Notes: generated from the sequence alone by a model not told the origin. A stretch of DNA of 64,000 nt from Oxyruncus cristatus (GCA_013399855.1 VXAY01003154.1:498106-562105); one strand, 5' to 3'; counted from the first letter of the stretch, positions 14,983-27,975 are shown. A program made the numbers and translations.

Positions 14983-15462
14983 TGAATACTAGAATAAAAA
15001 CAGATGCTAAATAAAGTGAAATTCAAATTTCTTCTGAGCCAAGATTTCTGGTAAGAAAGATAGCACCTTCTCCTTTCTCATATCCTGCACAGAGAATGAA
15101 CTTGGGTTTAAGGAATAACTCAGAAAATCCTGGACAATTTCACTATGTAGTATCATATCCTTAATCTGTGTTTAAGTATTTCAGGGTCCAGGAGATATCT
15201 TGACAGCTATAAATATTTCCTAAGTTAGTTTCCTTCTCAAAGCATTACTTTTCTAAATCAAGGAATATATTTATGATAATCTGCACAGCTAATATCTTGA
15301 AGTATAAGGATGATCGGGATTAAATGAGAAACAAATAAAACTGCATTATCTATACAGAAAAAAATCATGTCCTAAAATTCCAAATTCACACTTGTTTGTG
15401 TGAGTATCTTAACATAACTTCATTCAAATACATTCACCTAATGCATTCTGATTTCACTTGGA

Positions 15463-15711
15463 ATGCTCACTTGCCTACTAACAGAAATATTACAAAATGA
15501 GCAAACAAACGAAGTGATCATGAATTGCCTACAGGCATTAGGCTGCAGCAACATGGAGTACATTCAAAATCTTCGAGAATCCAAACTGTGCAGTTTTGCA
15601 GTGCTTGCACTGGGGCGTTGGGAGTTTTACCACCCCTCTGCCCAAGTTGAATGCTCCTGCTCTTCAGAAAATTAATGTTAATGAATGTGATCAGAGGAAC
15701 AACGAGCTAAA
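15463..15711 (+). other. possible exon-like segment, unproven
   Basis: A frame of 70 codons opens at 15463 and stops at 15675. It is followed 36 bases later by a donor-like AAAAG|GTAAGA with the cut after 15711. The composition is less AT-rich than the surroundings. The frame shows no family I recognise, and the donor is not in line with the ORF because a stop intervenes. It could be an exon of a non-coding RNA or pure coincidence. Confidence 0.15.
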
Positions 15712-15816
15712 AGGTAAGAAAGTTACTTTGCAGTTTATATAACATCCTGAATATATTTCTTCTTTTCATAACCTTGAGAATAACATCTTACTCTGTTGAA
15801 AAACTTATTCTGGAAG

Positions 15817-15817
15817 A

Positions 15818-15848
<31 letters not shown>

Positions 15849-15851
15849 ATA
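15817..15851. repeat. (ATAA)n microsatellite
   Basis: Nearly nine uninterrupted ATAA units over 35 bases. It is a clean tetranucleotide repeat, likely length-variable. Confidence 0.95.
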
Positions 15852-18227
15852 GGATTAACTTTGTTCATAGCCATGTATTTACCATACTGCTTGTTACCTT
15901 TTCAGTTTTGTCACAGTCATATTCACAATTTTTCTAACTAGTATCCTGAGCTGATTAACTATGTTATATCAATGACAAAAGCCTCTGGGAATGAAAAAAA
16001 TGAGCTAGATCAACTATAAATAGATTTTTTTTGCCAGTTACCATATTAATGATTTTTTTTCTTTTATTTTTTTTCCTTTTTCTAAAAGTATGTTTAAACA
16101 TAATCAATAAGATTGGAAACTAAAAAGCAATTTGAACCCTCTGTATGCTCAGAACTTGGATGAATACAAGGGATTATCAAGTATCTTACTGTGATCTTAC
16201 TCTGACGTAAGAAACACTTCAAACACATTTTGTGCCAAACTGGTTGAAAGTAGTTTAGTGGAACTGTTTCTAATCACTTGTCTGCAAAATACCACTTGCT
16301 CTTTCCTTTGCAAATGTAAGTTTGGGAACATCCTTCTCATCCTTCTATGTAAGTCCGATGAGAATCCATGAAGGAATGGATCTTTATGCTCTTCTAGGCC
16401 TCCACTGGCTTTTTCAGGATTCCACTCATCTAGATACTTGACAACATTTGAATCAGTTTTCTTATTTAAATTTTAATTAGATAGAGTTTTGCAAAAAGAA
16501 CACTATAAGAAAAAAACCCAACCAAAACTGAAACAAAAAGCACAGAAATTGCATGAAACCCAGAGAAATCTTTGGGGTTTGTCTTAAGGTATTGCTAACC
16601 TTCTAGATCTGTTCTGGAAATTTCCCTCCCAGAGATATGTTTTTTAATTTTATCTTTTTTTCCTTATTTGATTGGCATAACTGTGATTGCTTTTGGTACA
16701 AAAGGTTCAGGTAATTATTGTCATATTATTGTAAAGGCTATCTGAATATGACTTTAATTTTCACTCTTTCTTACATCTCTCCTCCAAGGATGTTCTCCAA
16801 GGGGGAAATGGGCATATACTAAAATATTCAAGTCCTCTAATTTTGAGACATTCTCAACATTTGGTGTATTGGATTTTAAAGCATGCCAATAATAAGAGAA
16901 AAGACACTGTAGCTGAAAAGGTCACAGTTTCCGAATAAATCATGTGGATTACACTTTTTTGGAAGCAATATCTTCGTAGAATTCATTTTATATAATTTAG
17001 TATGTATATGAAGGAATACACAATGCCTGCTAAGCAGAAAGAATCTCCCTTGAATTCATCTCATTTTGCACAGAGTAATATGCACCTAGATTCAATACAA
17101 ATATAATTGAATCTAACTAAATTGAAATGGGAGTTTTCCTAAATAGAGTCACCTCATCTGAGGAGTCCTTTTCATCTTGTGTTCAGGGTCTGAATGCAAT
17201 GCTTGTGGAGTTTGCTTTTATTAAAAGCTTAATGTACATTTACTAATGTAGGTTTAAACATGTTCTAATTCTTAATCAAATATATTTCAGCAGCAGGAGG
17301 GCCAACATTCAAATAATGATTAATTGAGAACTTAATTAAATACTTCAAAATACACATGAAAGTGTTCTGAGAAAGTTTCAGGTCATGCAGTTTGCATCTG
17401 AATCCGAGTAATGAAAATGAAGTATTTGATCCAAAAGCCTTTCTAGTCAGCAACTGAAATTACCCCAGAGCTGCTGCCGAACATCTAGCTTTGAATATTT
17501 TCAATGAAGTTTTCTGGGACAGTTTTCCATTATATGGAATATACGAACAAAGAGTTGGTTTCACCTGACTGTTCCAAATTCCTGAGATTCTGTGTTTCCT
17601 GTGCTGTAAAACAACGCTTTGCAAAACTTTATCCAAAACTGCCAGAAAAAAAAATATTTTCCCACTCTAATTGCAACTTAGGCTAAAAGATGTAAAGATT
17701 GTTGGTTTTAAATAAATAAAATTTTATTCCTTATGTACTTTATTCTGCATGGTCAGTCACAGCATACTAATGTACAGCAACTCATGCACTTCATGGAAAC
17801 TTCCATATTGTAAAAACAGTCTGATCCATTCACAACAGCAAACATTTGTTTAACTATTTTCAATTTGTGCCACAGTTCTCCCCACCCACAGGTGGTTCAT
17901 ATCATGTGATATAACATTGATTTAGCACTGTTCATAGCCACTCTGGGTGTAGAATCCTGCTAATGGCAGGAGGGTTGCATTAACATTGAGAATCCTGTAC
18001 ACAATTATGCTGATGTGTGACCTTCAGTATATAAAATCCTTAGGAAAAAGAACTCATAGAAAATAGGTTCGGAGATGGAGAAGGCAAAAATGGAAGATAC
18101 AGGAAGAACAATTTACCAAAGGGCTTGTCAGCAAGTAAAACAAATAAATAAGTCCATTATCCTTTGCAAATTTGGTTGGAGATGTGTTTTTCATGGAGAT
18201 GAGCTGAGATGGGAGGTGGAGGTGGGG
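15852..18227. other. unique AT-rich non-coding DNA
   Basis: No recognised gene, RNA or transposon. Frames such as 17504-17686 are short and featureless. Confidence 0.65.
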
Positions 18228-18289
18228 ATGTGTGTGTGTACATGTGTGTGCTCGCACACATCAGCATTGAACACATGTCCGTATGTGTA
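18228..18289. repeat. GT-rich simple-sequence tract
   Basis: Interrupted TG dinucleotide runs (about 18229-18250) change into CA-containing runs downstream, giving complementary pieces such as ACATGTGT and ACACATGT. The tract abuts the CR1 element that begins near 18290. Confidence 0.7.
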
Positions 18290-18557
18290 CAGGACAAGAG
18301 GGCACGGCCTCGAGCTGTTTCAAGGGAGGTTCAGGTTGGACATCAGGAAGAATTTCTTCATGGAAAGGGTGGTCAGGCATTGGAAGGGGCTGCCCAGGGA
18401 GGTGGTGGAGTCACCATCCCTGGAGGTGTTGAAGACACAACTGGATGTGACACTCAGTGCTCTGGTCTAGTTCTCAAGGTGGTGATCAGTCACAGGTTGG
18501 ACTTGATGATCTTGGAGGTCTTTTCCAGCCTAATGATTCTGTGTTTCTGTGATTCTG
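18290..18557 (+). mobile_element. CR1 LINE, short 3' fragment
   Basis: A short CR1 copy holding the last ORF2 codons and the 3' UTR. In frame it reads [11 protein letters not shown] then [17 protein letters not shown], the typical CR1 ORF2 end. It finishes with diverged tail units (GATTCTGTG, TTTCTGTG, ATTCTGAG). A 131-codon frame starting at 18075 merely runs from unique sequence into this element and is not a gene. The wording resembles the copy at 33.4-33.7 kb, so both probably belong to the same or close subfamilies. Confidence 0.92.
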
Positions 18558-21500
18558 AGGGTCTACAGAGAGACACAGCAATAGTTGTTCCTTGTATTTG
18601 CAAGCTTATGAAGAATATTTAGGACTGAAAACAAAGAGAATGGGCTTTGAGCTACTTCTGTCTGCTCAGGGAAATAAAGCTTCTGAGAAGTGATTCCCTT
18701 ACATGGATATGGAAGAGTAAATGAACCACAGGCACAGTGGAGCAGCTCAGAGACTATGATACAGCTGCCTGAGCAGAGGGCTAACCTCTGGTCTCACGAA
18801 GAACTGTAAAGAAGTTACACCAGTATTGGATTCCACAGCTGTTGTACTTGGAGACACTTCAGGGAACTCTGCAGAGTGCTATTTTGGGCACTGTAAACAT
18901 AACCTAGAATTCTTTATTGCTGGCAGCACAGCTTCAGCAGAAAAGATAAGGAGCCTCTTCCTTATGCCTAGATGGGCAAAAGGAGTTATCATCAAGAAAA
19001 TCTAAAGATTAAAATGACTTAAGTATTAATTAAAGGAAGCCATGTTTCTTGTCTCAGCTGACATTTTTAATTTTTTTATGAAAGAGTAACTAAAATGCAT
19101 CTTTATTTTTTCTCATTTGGTCATTTCAGCATCGCTGTGCTCTTTATTGTTATTTAAAGGAGTGGAAAAGAATTCTAAAATGCTTAACAGGATCATGCAG
19201 CAAGTGGTGCTCACTTTGTGTTAACATAAATTGTGCAGGACAAGGTAAAACAGCCACCAGGACACTTCTTCTTCCTATAAGAATTTGTAGTAGTTGAGAA
19301 AAAGCAGTGTAAACAGAACTTGATACCTCAGGGAGCAGCAGCTAATAATAGAGGGAAAATAAGTATCATCTACTTTATGGAATAAAGTATCTATAAACTA
19401 GAATGTCAAAGGTAGTGCAGGAATGCTCCCTATACAGTGTGGTGTGGGGCAGAGCCAGCACACCCAGGCCTACCTATTGCCTGGGTACCTGCCCATCACA
19501 CTCTGCCTGGCTTGGGTGTGAACACAACTGCTGGTAGATTTGGTGGTCTGAGCAATTGCCTGAGTAGTTAATTCCTGTTAACATCTGGGACAACCTCTGC
19601 TGGCCTCAATGAATGAGATAATTAGTCCACAGTCAATAACCTGTGAGAAGTAAAAGTCAGCCATATGGATCTTGTGTCCCAGCTGAACTTCAGTTTCTGG
19701 ATGATGATTAAAGGGGCAAAAAAATTAGGTTGGATCTTGGAGGATGATGGTAGAGAGTTAATTTAACATGATATTTACATTGGAACAGCAATTATTCTCT
19801 TATTAAGACTGTATATGAGTCACAGTCATTTTTAATGCTGTGGCAGTTTGCAGGATTATACAGAAAAAAAAATTCTCCTCTCTGTTCTTGGTGTTCATTT
19901 TGAAGTGATATTTAGTCAAAACAAGTAAAGAGAGAAAAACTCACCTCTTTGCTGTCGTTGCATAGGCTCTATCTGCCATACAGAGGATCTGAGTCCTACA
20001 CAGACTTCCTGGGTGCCCAGCCCAGCTCACTCCTGTTTCTTAAAGCAGTGCTGTGGCTCATTTATTATGTCCTGTCTGTTGTCACGCATCAATCAGCCCT
20101 GGCAGTACAAAACAAAACACGGCACAGCGTTCAGAGAACACACTTTACCACACTGCTGGAGCTGTGTGTAGCCTGTGTCCCAACAGGCTTCAAGTGCCTT
20201 TTTAATGTGCAGGAAAGATGGCATATGTCCCCCTGCTGGCTGTTATTAAGGTCAACTTTGTAAACATCTATGGGTTTTACTTTTCCAGCTCCACTAACTA
20301 ATTCATTAAATTATTTGATTGATTTCCCACTACTGCCTGGTTCTTACTCCTGGATGCCTTGCTGTCTTTCTCTGAAGTATAGAAGGCAAATTACACGATT
20401 AAGTAAGGAAAAGAGGAATACTGTAGCTTGATCTCCACTGCTGGCAGCAGCATGTTATACAGCTACATACATCTGAGCCCTATTTATGGAAATTGAGAAA
20501 TCCATACTTAATACAGAGAAGAGCTCCTCAACTATATACCCTGTCATTCAAGAGAGATAACTCACATTCTTACTATCAAGAAAAGCCAGAATGAAAAAGT
20601 AGTTCATAAATAGATTTCTGAGGTAAAGCTTACAAAGAGATGCTATCAGAATATCCTTCAGCGCCTTAACAGCTGAGACAATGCAGCCTACCTTGCTTCT
20701 TATATCCTTAGCTATACTAAAGCTCTAATTTAGCCTTCCTTATTTTACTGAAAACAAAACCAAGCACAGCACCAATCTAAGAAGAAAAAAAGTCTAGAAA
20801 ACCTGGAGACTGTGATTACCAACTTTGTTCATTGAAACTATTCTTTTTTTTCTTTTTCTTTTGCATTACGTGTTACTGTTTTTTAGAAGTCATCACCAAC
20901 ACATAGATTTCTTTATATTGCTGGCCTCATAATAGAACAATTATGTCCCTGAATTTCATGTTTCCATAGCCTGTCCCAACCACAGACTGTATCCTTAGAA
21001 GTGCAGACTCTATGACTGACCTTCAGCTATAAAGCTGATAAAAAGAAGTCTTACATTAGATTGGGCTCTGCCTGGAGAAAGCCCCATTCCAGCAATCCTA
21101 TTGCTTTTCAAAAACACGCGTTTAGAGAACCAGAGTGATATCACCTTGACAACCATCCAGGTCCTCCCCTGTAGAGCTGTTCCTCAGTCATTTCCTCTTT
21201 GAAGCATGGTGTTGTTCAGATTTCTGCAGCAGATGTTCTAATAGTCTGTGCCTAGGCTTGTTCCTCTCTTTATTTGGAATAAACAAAGCATTTATAATAA
21301 ATAAAAAAATATTGTTATCATGTATTAAAAAATGACAATCTGGTCATAAATCTGGTATAAAGCAAGTTTCATCCAGATTTTGTATTCTCCTCCCTAAACC
21401 CATGAAAAATCTGGAAAAAGGGTGTGCAAAAAGCATCCACTTTTGTCTGTTCCCAAGCTCAAATTCTGGCTGCCTAATCAGCCTCTGTCTGTGGCAGGTC

Positions 21501-23095
21501 ACCCTGTTGCCTGTGTGCTTCTTCCTAAGCCAGTAGCAGGGAGCACTGTTACCCTAAGATCTCCCATGAGGAGCTCAGTAGACTCTCTTTACCCCTTCTC
21601 TTTGTTGGTTTGACTCTTTCACTCTCAGTGACAGGAGCAGGGGCAGTGACACTGTGAGAGGAGAGCACATTTTGGCATTGAGTCTACCTGGGATTGGCAT
21701 CCGTACAGGCATCCTGCTGCCCTGCCACCATGATCCCCTCCAGCTCAGTCAGCGTGCACAGATGTTAAGTGTCTTTGTATCTACCAGAGGTTACTGGCAG
21801 GTTGATCACACCAGGACTCTCAAACACCAAATAACTCTGATCGTTGATTTTCCTGAATCCCCCGGGGAGCTTCAGGAAACATTTGCTTTACATGCACTTG
21901 TTAGGTACATCATCTCACATGAGTTTTGCTCTGAATGTTCTTCTAATTCCTTGTGTCTGTCTTACTGTCTGTCAGTGTGTGTAAGCGCAAAAACAAAAGG
22001 ACATTTAATTTTTCTTAAATCATTTTCTCTTATCTCAGAGACACATTTGTACATGATATTCAGTGTGGGGTAAAGGCAGTCAGATCCAGTTGTTTTCTTT
22101 TTTTTTTTTTTTCCCTTTTGCGACTATTCGTAATAAATTAGTCTTTGGCTCATAAGGATTTTATTTCCTGAAGTTCTGGAAGGACATGCAAAAGGTAGGA
22201 ATCACTGCACAAATAACAAAAATGGCAAAGATGAAGGAAGCCCATATGTTTCTACTCTTGCTTTACTTACTCCCTTTCTTAACCCTCTTCCCAACATCCA
22301 TCTGATTTTGTACCTCTTTTGTCCTACAAATAATTTTTGCACTTAATCTCTTAAAGAAAATTCTTTGACCAAACCTGTAAGTGCCTTTCAAAGCACCTAA
22401 TTAAGCATCTTAATCTCTAAAATCAAATCCCTTCAGTGGCTTGATTCTTTTCAGGGTGGTTTTCATCTTCTCCAGTCAATCCAATCTGACTTTTTCAGAA
22501 AGAGTCTAAAAAGAGGCACTGCCATGTTACAAATTTTCTGTTTAACGTTTTGTTACTACTTTACATGTGTCTTGTTTAGTTTGCCACTGGAGATCTGGAC
22601 ATTGTCATAATCTCTTGTAAACTGGGTTTCAATACTTCTTTCTTTTTCCTGTAAAATAAATAGCTCATCTTAAATCAAGCCTGGAACAACTTCATTTCCT
22701 TGTTCTTTCAAATCTCTAGGGTACAGAGCAAAGCTGGCAGCTTCCCAGTGAGTGTAGCTGACACAGAATTCTCTCTGCAATTTGCAGTTGAGAAAACATG
22801 TCACTCTTAAAGGAAAGTTTAAATTTATCACTGCCTGTAAAGTGATCTGTAAGTTGTAGGGAATTCTCATTTGTGGGCAACAGCTTGACTCTCCAATCAA
22901 CGTAGATCCTACCACCTTTTGAATTCATATCAGAGTAATTTTCCTGTGTTCTGGAATAATAATGTATATTTCTGTGCTAATTTTTCTCCAGTGGAAGGCA
23001 TGTATTCTTGCTCTGTTTTCACTATTGAAGAAAAATTAAGAAAAAAACCCCAAAGAAACAGGATACAGTGAGTGAGGTAAAGACAATGAGGTTAC
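18558..23095. other. unique non-coding DNA
   Basis: No gene or transposon was recognised. The frames at 19949-20263 and 21654-22073 (139 codons) have chance-like composition. A patch at about 19430-19680 is GC-richer but unassigned. A 15-T run lies at 22098-22112. Confidence 0.65.
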
Positions 23096-23591
23096 ACTGC
23101 ATCCAACTCTGTGGTCCCAGCACAGGAAGGACATGGACCTGTTGGAGCGAGACCAGAGGAAGCCAAGAAGACGATTAGAAGGATGGAGCACCTCTGCTAT
23201 GAGAAAAGGCTGAGAGAATTGGGATTGTTCAGCCTGGAAAAGAGAAGGTTTTGGGGTGATCTAATTGTGGCCTTGCAGTACTAGCAGGGAACCTACAAGA
23301 AAGATTGAGAGAGACTATTTGCAAGGGCCTGGAGTGACAGGACAAGGGGGAATGGCTTCAAACTGAAAGAGAGTAGGTTTGGGTTAGATATTATGAAGAA
23401 ATTCTTCCCTGGGAGGGTGGTGAGGCACTGGAAAAGGTTGGACAGAGAAGTTGTGTATGTCTCAAACCTGGCAGTTCACGACCAGGTTGGATGGGGCTCT
23501 GAGCAACCTGGTCTGGTGGAAGATGTCCCTGCCCATGGTAGGTGATCTTTAGGGTCCCTTCCAATCCAAGCCATTCTATGATTCTGTGATA
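23096..23591 (+). mobile_element. CR1 LINE, 5'-truncated
   Basis: This copy has the same architecture as the 5.9-6.4 kb copy: 'ggtcccagcacaggaaggac', then 'acctctgctatgag', then the ORF2 end and the 3' UTR, finishing in ATTCTATG/ATTCTGTG units at about 23573-23590. The ORF2 remnant is broken by stops and small indels. It is clearly similar to the first copy over its full length, suggesting one subfamily. Confidence 0.93.
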
Positions 23592-25663
23592 AGACTATCT
23601 TTCTTTCTCCAGAAAATGCTTTGAGTCATTGCAAGGCAGACACACAGTGTGTGAACATCCTGCAGTGTACAAAGCGCTGCTAAAAAGCTAACTGCAAAAT
23701 GTGGTGGTCCAGATAAGCCACAATTACAGTCACAGAATCCTGAGGGGAATTGTGTTGCAGATACCTTTAAGTACTTAAGTGTTGAGAAAAATGTTCTATG
23801 GAGATAGGGACTGATCTCCACAGTCATACAAGAGTTCTCTAAGGATTCACAATTTTTTCTCTGAAAATTAACTTTTCACATCCCTGTTCTAGGAAATGCC
23901 AAAGCCAATGGAACCTCACAGCAAAGCAAGAAAAAAAAGGATAACTTTAAAAATAACTACAGCTGTATCAAGGCAAAGTCTGCCATCATCTTGAAAAGTT
24001 TGATTGCTCATTAAAGTATTGTGAAATCCATATTTCATCATATTTCTGTCCTCATAACCAGTTACCTTCTCTGAGTGCTACCAAGAATATAAACATGAGC
24101 AAAAATCTAAATAATTAACTTTTCTTTTTTCTATGGTTAACTTCACCATGATAAATTTTTATTGATTTTGACATTGTAGGAAAAGGATGACCATACAGAA
24201 AAAGATGAATTTGTGTGCATGTCTACTGTAGAAACATATTTTTTTAATAAGAGGCACACAGACCTTCCTAAATTACTTCTCAATAATTATATATGTAGCA
24301 ATTATCAAGGAAAACTAACGAAATGTAAAATTTTCTTTGCATTCAACACTTCATTAATTTGTTCTGCAATTCCTTGACTCAGATCACTAATATTTTTTTT
24401 TCATGCCATCATATTGTGTGGGAAAAGCAAGCCCACCTAGGTCCATGCAAATTGACTTGTCTTTGCCCTCCTTCATAATTTGGAAATACATTCTAATTTT
24501 ATTGCTGGTAGTGTTAATTTTAGAGAAAATATTAGCTCTTGATTTTGGCGATTGTTTTTATTTTCTTTTTTCTGAAGTAGCTGGCCACAAATTTTACATT
24601 AATTCTTTAGATGCTACTGGATTCCACTTTACAAAGTACACATTTTTTTTACAGTGCTACTTTGTCTTAGATCAATTTACCAGTAGTGGTCAAGAGATTA
24701 AAGGACAAAACACTGCACTGGAGTGGTTTATTTATCTTAGCGTTACCATTTGTTCCTTGTTATATATAACTTTCTTTCTACTTTCTTTTAATTTTTTAAA
24801 TAGAATTTCCTTCAAAGAACACACATAAAGTTTGATCTTTTTTCTCCCTCAGTGCTACCTCTTTTATTCCTCTGTACTTGCCTTAAACAGATTCCAAATA
24901 GAACTAATCTAGAATAACCGCACTCAGAATAATTTGGAATTCTCTCAATGTTAACATTAACCAGTTTTTCTCACTTAATATGCTGCATATGTAACAAGAA
25001 AAATGCAAACAACTCTCACCTTTGACTCATATTTACACATGCCCTTTATTAGTATTTATGATGCAAAATAGCTTTAACAGAACGTTATCTGAGAACTCAA
25101 ACACTAAGTTTGATTAATAAGTTCCTTTTTTGTAAATAATTCCTAAAGTATTCGGAAGAAAAAAATATTGATAAGGGCTGCAGCAATTTGTTTGTTTATA
25201 TAATGGATTCGCATCAACATAATGAGTTATTTTGTAGTGAATTATGAGTGGGCAATCACTGTTTCATGATGATGGAATGACCACCAATGGAGCTTACACC
25301 AAAATATACCCAGCAGCCCTTAATATTAAAGCTGTAGTAAAGAATTAAAAACTTAGTTCTAAGACCTCAACTAATACAGTGCAGAAATATGCATACATAT
25401 ATATATATATGAAGGTTTACTATAGGTAAAATTATTTAATGTGCATTTAATTGTAATGAATCCCTCACACCTAGAAATAGATCTTTGCATGCCCTTGCAT
25501 CTCACTGTATCTTTTTTTAAAATCATGCGTATTTATTTTTAGAGCTAAAACTAAGCCATCAGTTTTCCCAAAATGCGTGTTCAGACATCACGTGTTATTT
25601 AATATTCACCATTAAATGCATACATGAACTTCACTGTTGAAATGGAGTGTATATTACAGGCTA
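23592..25663. other. unique AT-rich non-coding DNA
   Basis: The 141-codon frame at 24403-24828 is hydrophobic because the strand is T-rich. It has no homology I recognise and is treated as chance. A short TA run lies near 25396-25410. Nothing else was identified. Confidence 0.65.
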
Positions 25664-25773
25664 CAGAATCACAGAATCACATGGGTTGGAAAGGACCTCG
25701 GAGATCATCAAGCCCAACACTCGATCCACTACCACCGCGGTTACTAGACTATGGCACTAAGTGCCACATCCAG
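25664..25773 (-). mobile_element. CR1 LINE, very short 3' end, minus strand
   Basis: It begins at the genomic left with the reverse-complemented CR1 tail (CAGAATCACAGAATCAC) and continues through 'gggttggaaaggacctc' and 'agtgccacatccagt', both standard for the CR1 3' UTR read backwards. Only about 110 bases remain. The truncation point coincides with a perfect 9-bp inverted repeat listed separately. Confidence 0.9.
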
Positions 25774-25797
25774 TTAAGGCCTACACGGAGGCCTTAA
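25774..25797. repeat. hairpin at CR1 truncation point
   Basis: TTAAGGCCT (25774-25782) and AGGCCTTAA (25789-25797) are perfectly complementary around a 6-base loop. They sit exactly where the minus-strand CR1 similarity stops. Confidence 0.8.
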
Positions 25798-27327
25798 ATG
25801 CAACAACTTATCTTTACACACAGATAAGTCTATTTTAGCAATTTGACTTTGTGAGCTCAAAGTCAAACTTGTCTTTTTTCGTGATTTCCTAATTATCAGT
25901 GATTGTAAGTGTTTTGCTATTGAATCTAAATTTGGAAGGATTTGACAGCGAAAACTGTTTTTATGAAAGGCCTGAAAGATTAGTCTAAAGTTCTTTTTAC
26001 TTGATCAATAATATCATCTTGATTTTTTATTGTAAGTTTCCTGAATAGCATGGGAGCTGCATTTGTGAATTATAAGATCCAGCTATTATGAAGTCATTAA
26101 TTTTAATCCCCCTTAGAAAGGAGAGATTACTCTAAGGTTAAATCACTGAGCCAAGCTTTTGGTTTGGTAAAATTGAATCTCCAATAAATTTCTCTCTTGT
26201 GGTTTAACCTGACTTTAAATAAATTTAATTCAAACCGATTATATTCTGAAAAAAAGTGATATATATGAACTGGGGCAGGATATGAAGCACAAAAAAACCC
26301 CCATTGGTACGAAGATTGGCAAACCTAGACCTGTGTCTCTGGCTTCAAGTTATCCACAAGCATTAGAACATGTATTTAAAAAAAAAAAAAGCTTGGACTT
26401 TCGTGTATAGAAAAGTTACATGTATTTTCTCCTATTAAATCTAAACACATGGTTTTTCATGGCTGAAGAAGAGATAACATGGCAAAGTTTATATTCAGTG
26501 GGGACACTCAAGGAGCAGTGAAGCCAATCCCTCCCTGTACTGCCCAAAATGCAGTGAATGTGGATAAAACCTGATATTCCTATTATTGAGGTAAGGTAAG
26601 GCAGCCAGAACCAGACCTTCTCTTTCTGAAGAGGTTTTAGTACAGAATTCACATAATAACCTGGGTAGGATTACCCAGAGGTGGAGGATGTGCAGGGGAA
26701 TTCATGGACGATACTGTTCACCTCTGTAAAGCCAGGGCATCTCCTTTTGCCCCTGTAATGCCAGACCCTCATACAGATCCTGGGCTTAGTCCAGCAGCTT
26801 CATCGCCCTATCCCATGCCAAAAGACTGAGATTATAGGAGAACAAGTCCAGACTTCTGTCTTGAATTCAAACTCCGCTCAATACTCACCAAAGTTTTTGA
26901 TCATTGTTCTGGAACCTTTCCTCTTCATCTGAGGTTCTTATTTTCTGCATCTTGGTTCTGCATCCACAGCTTACCCCACTGCTCTGTGGTCAGGAATAAC
27001 CACTCAGTTACCCCATATTTATTCCTTAACCCTGGGAAACATTGCACCCATTTCTGCCTGCATCTTAATGCTTGGGGAAACTGCCAGAGACTGAAAAGTC
27101 TATTTGAGCCTGATGAAGAAAAGGCAAAGAAAAGTGGGATTCAGGCACAATATTACATTCAGGCTGTTTCTACATCTTTTTCTTCTAAACTGTACTCCAG
27201 TCAATGGACTTGTTTCTCCTTCAGCAGCTCCCCCTCTCTTTTATTCCCTTTTTATTTCAGAATGAGCCCATAGAACTAAAAAAAAATTATAAATGAAGGT
27301 TGTGTTTCCAGTTACTTTCCCAAGTCA
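25798..27327. other. unique non-coding DNA
   Basis: No gene or transposon was recognised. A 12-A run lies near 26380. The region 26640-26990 is GC-richer than average but unassigned. Confidence 0.6.
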
Positions 27328-27509
27328 TGAAATCACAGATTAGCCCAGGTAGGAATAAACCTCAGAAGATCCTGTGGTCCAGCCTTCTGTGGGAAAGGGA
27401 GTCTAGACTAGATTATATAGCACCGTGTCCCATTGCATTTTGGAAACTGCAGTAATGGGGAGTCTACCACATCCCTGGGGAAGTTTTTTCAGTGAATAAT
27501 TGCTTATGG
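27328..27509 (-). mobile_element. older CR1 LINE, 3' part, split by LTR
   Basis: A diverged CR1 in reverse orientation. Recognisable phrases include 'gtccagccttctgtgggaaa', 'tatagcaccgtgtcc' and 'tctaccacatccctggggaa'. The similarity stops at the LTR start and resumes at 28284. Relative to my recollection of this CR1 type, roughly 100 bases of CR1 are missing between the two halves. Confidence 0.82.
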
Positions 27510-27582
27510 TGCATTAAATCACGATCCCAGCAGGGGTGAGGGACTGAGCGCGGACTCCACAAGAGAGGGGAGCTGGAATAAG

Positions 27583-27588
27583 TTTATT
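27583..27588 (-). promoter_or_regulatory. LTR poly-A signal AATAAA
   Basis: TTTATT on the plus strand gives AATAAA on the LTR strand. It lies 46 bases downstream of the TATA-like box, as expected for the R region. Confidence 0.6.
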
Positions 27589-27633
27589 CAAAGGACATAG
27601 GTTTTACTAATCTTACAAAAATATAAAAACATT

Positions 27634-27643
27634 CCTTATAAGG
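27634..27643 (-). promoter_or_regulatory. LTR TATA-like / CArG box
   Basis: CCTTATAAGG is palindromic. It contains a TATA-like core and also matches the SRF-binding consensus CC(A/T)6GG. It lies about 25 bases downstream of a CCAAT box at 27669-27673 (read on the minus strand) and upstream of AATAAA. Confidence 0.55.
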
Positions 27644-27975
27644 CAAAACTTGTGACCACAGCATTTCATTGGCTGTTGCTGTTACCTGGAGACCTGGCAG
27701 GCTTTTGGGATAGCAGCTGCATTCCTGTAATGAATTGCTCTGTGCTCAGCTTAGCCCTAAGCCTGCTGTTAGGGTTTGGTTCTTCCCCTCAGGCCTTTAG
27801 TCTAATTCCCACAATTGCTCTTGCTGTAAAAACTTTGTTTCTGGTATCCAGGTGAAATCTCTTGTGGTGCAACTTCTACCCATTCCACCTTTCTCTCCTT
27901 CCTTGCTTTGTCTGGGCAAAGTGTAGCTATCATATTCTACCCTCTGTCATATTCTACCCTGTATTCCATACTGAG

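Larger units (their letters stand above)
6386..15462. other. unique non-coding DNA with small structures
   Basis: About 9 kb without a recognised gene or transposon. Open frames here (for example 8710-9039, 12583-12870 and 13200-13481 on the minus strand) have no recognisable domains. Notable small items are a 19-T run at 10628-10646, a nested inverted repeat at 10954-11003 and an 18-bp palindrome at 14965-14982. Confidence 0.65.

Noticed and set aside
18075..18622. Two overlapping plus-strand frames of 131 and 137 codons
   Set aside because: They join unique GT-rich sequence to the CR1 3' part. Only the CR1-derived end has recognisable protein text, and it is a degenerate LINE fragment.
21654..22073. 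139-codon plus-strand frame
   Set aside because: The composition is chance-like, with no domain, and it ends in AT-rich sequence with no gene context.
23733..23760. CACAGAATCCTGAGG as another CR1 tail
   Set aside because: Only a single short match is present, without the following CR1 3' UTR phrases on either strand.
24403..24828. 141-codon hydrophobic frame, possible membrane protein
   Set aside because: The hydrophobicity follows from T-rich codons. There is no family resemblance, no splice context and no conserved motif.
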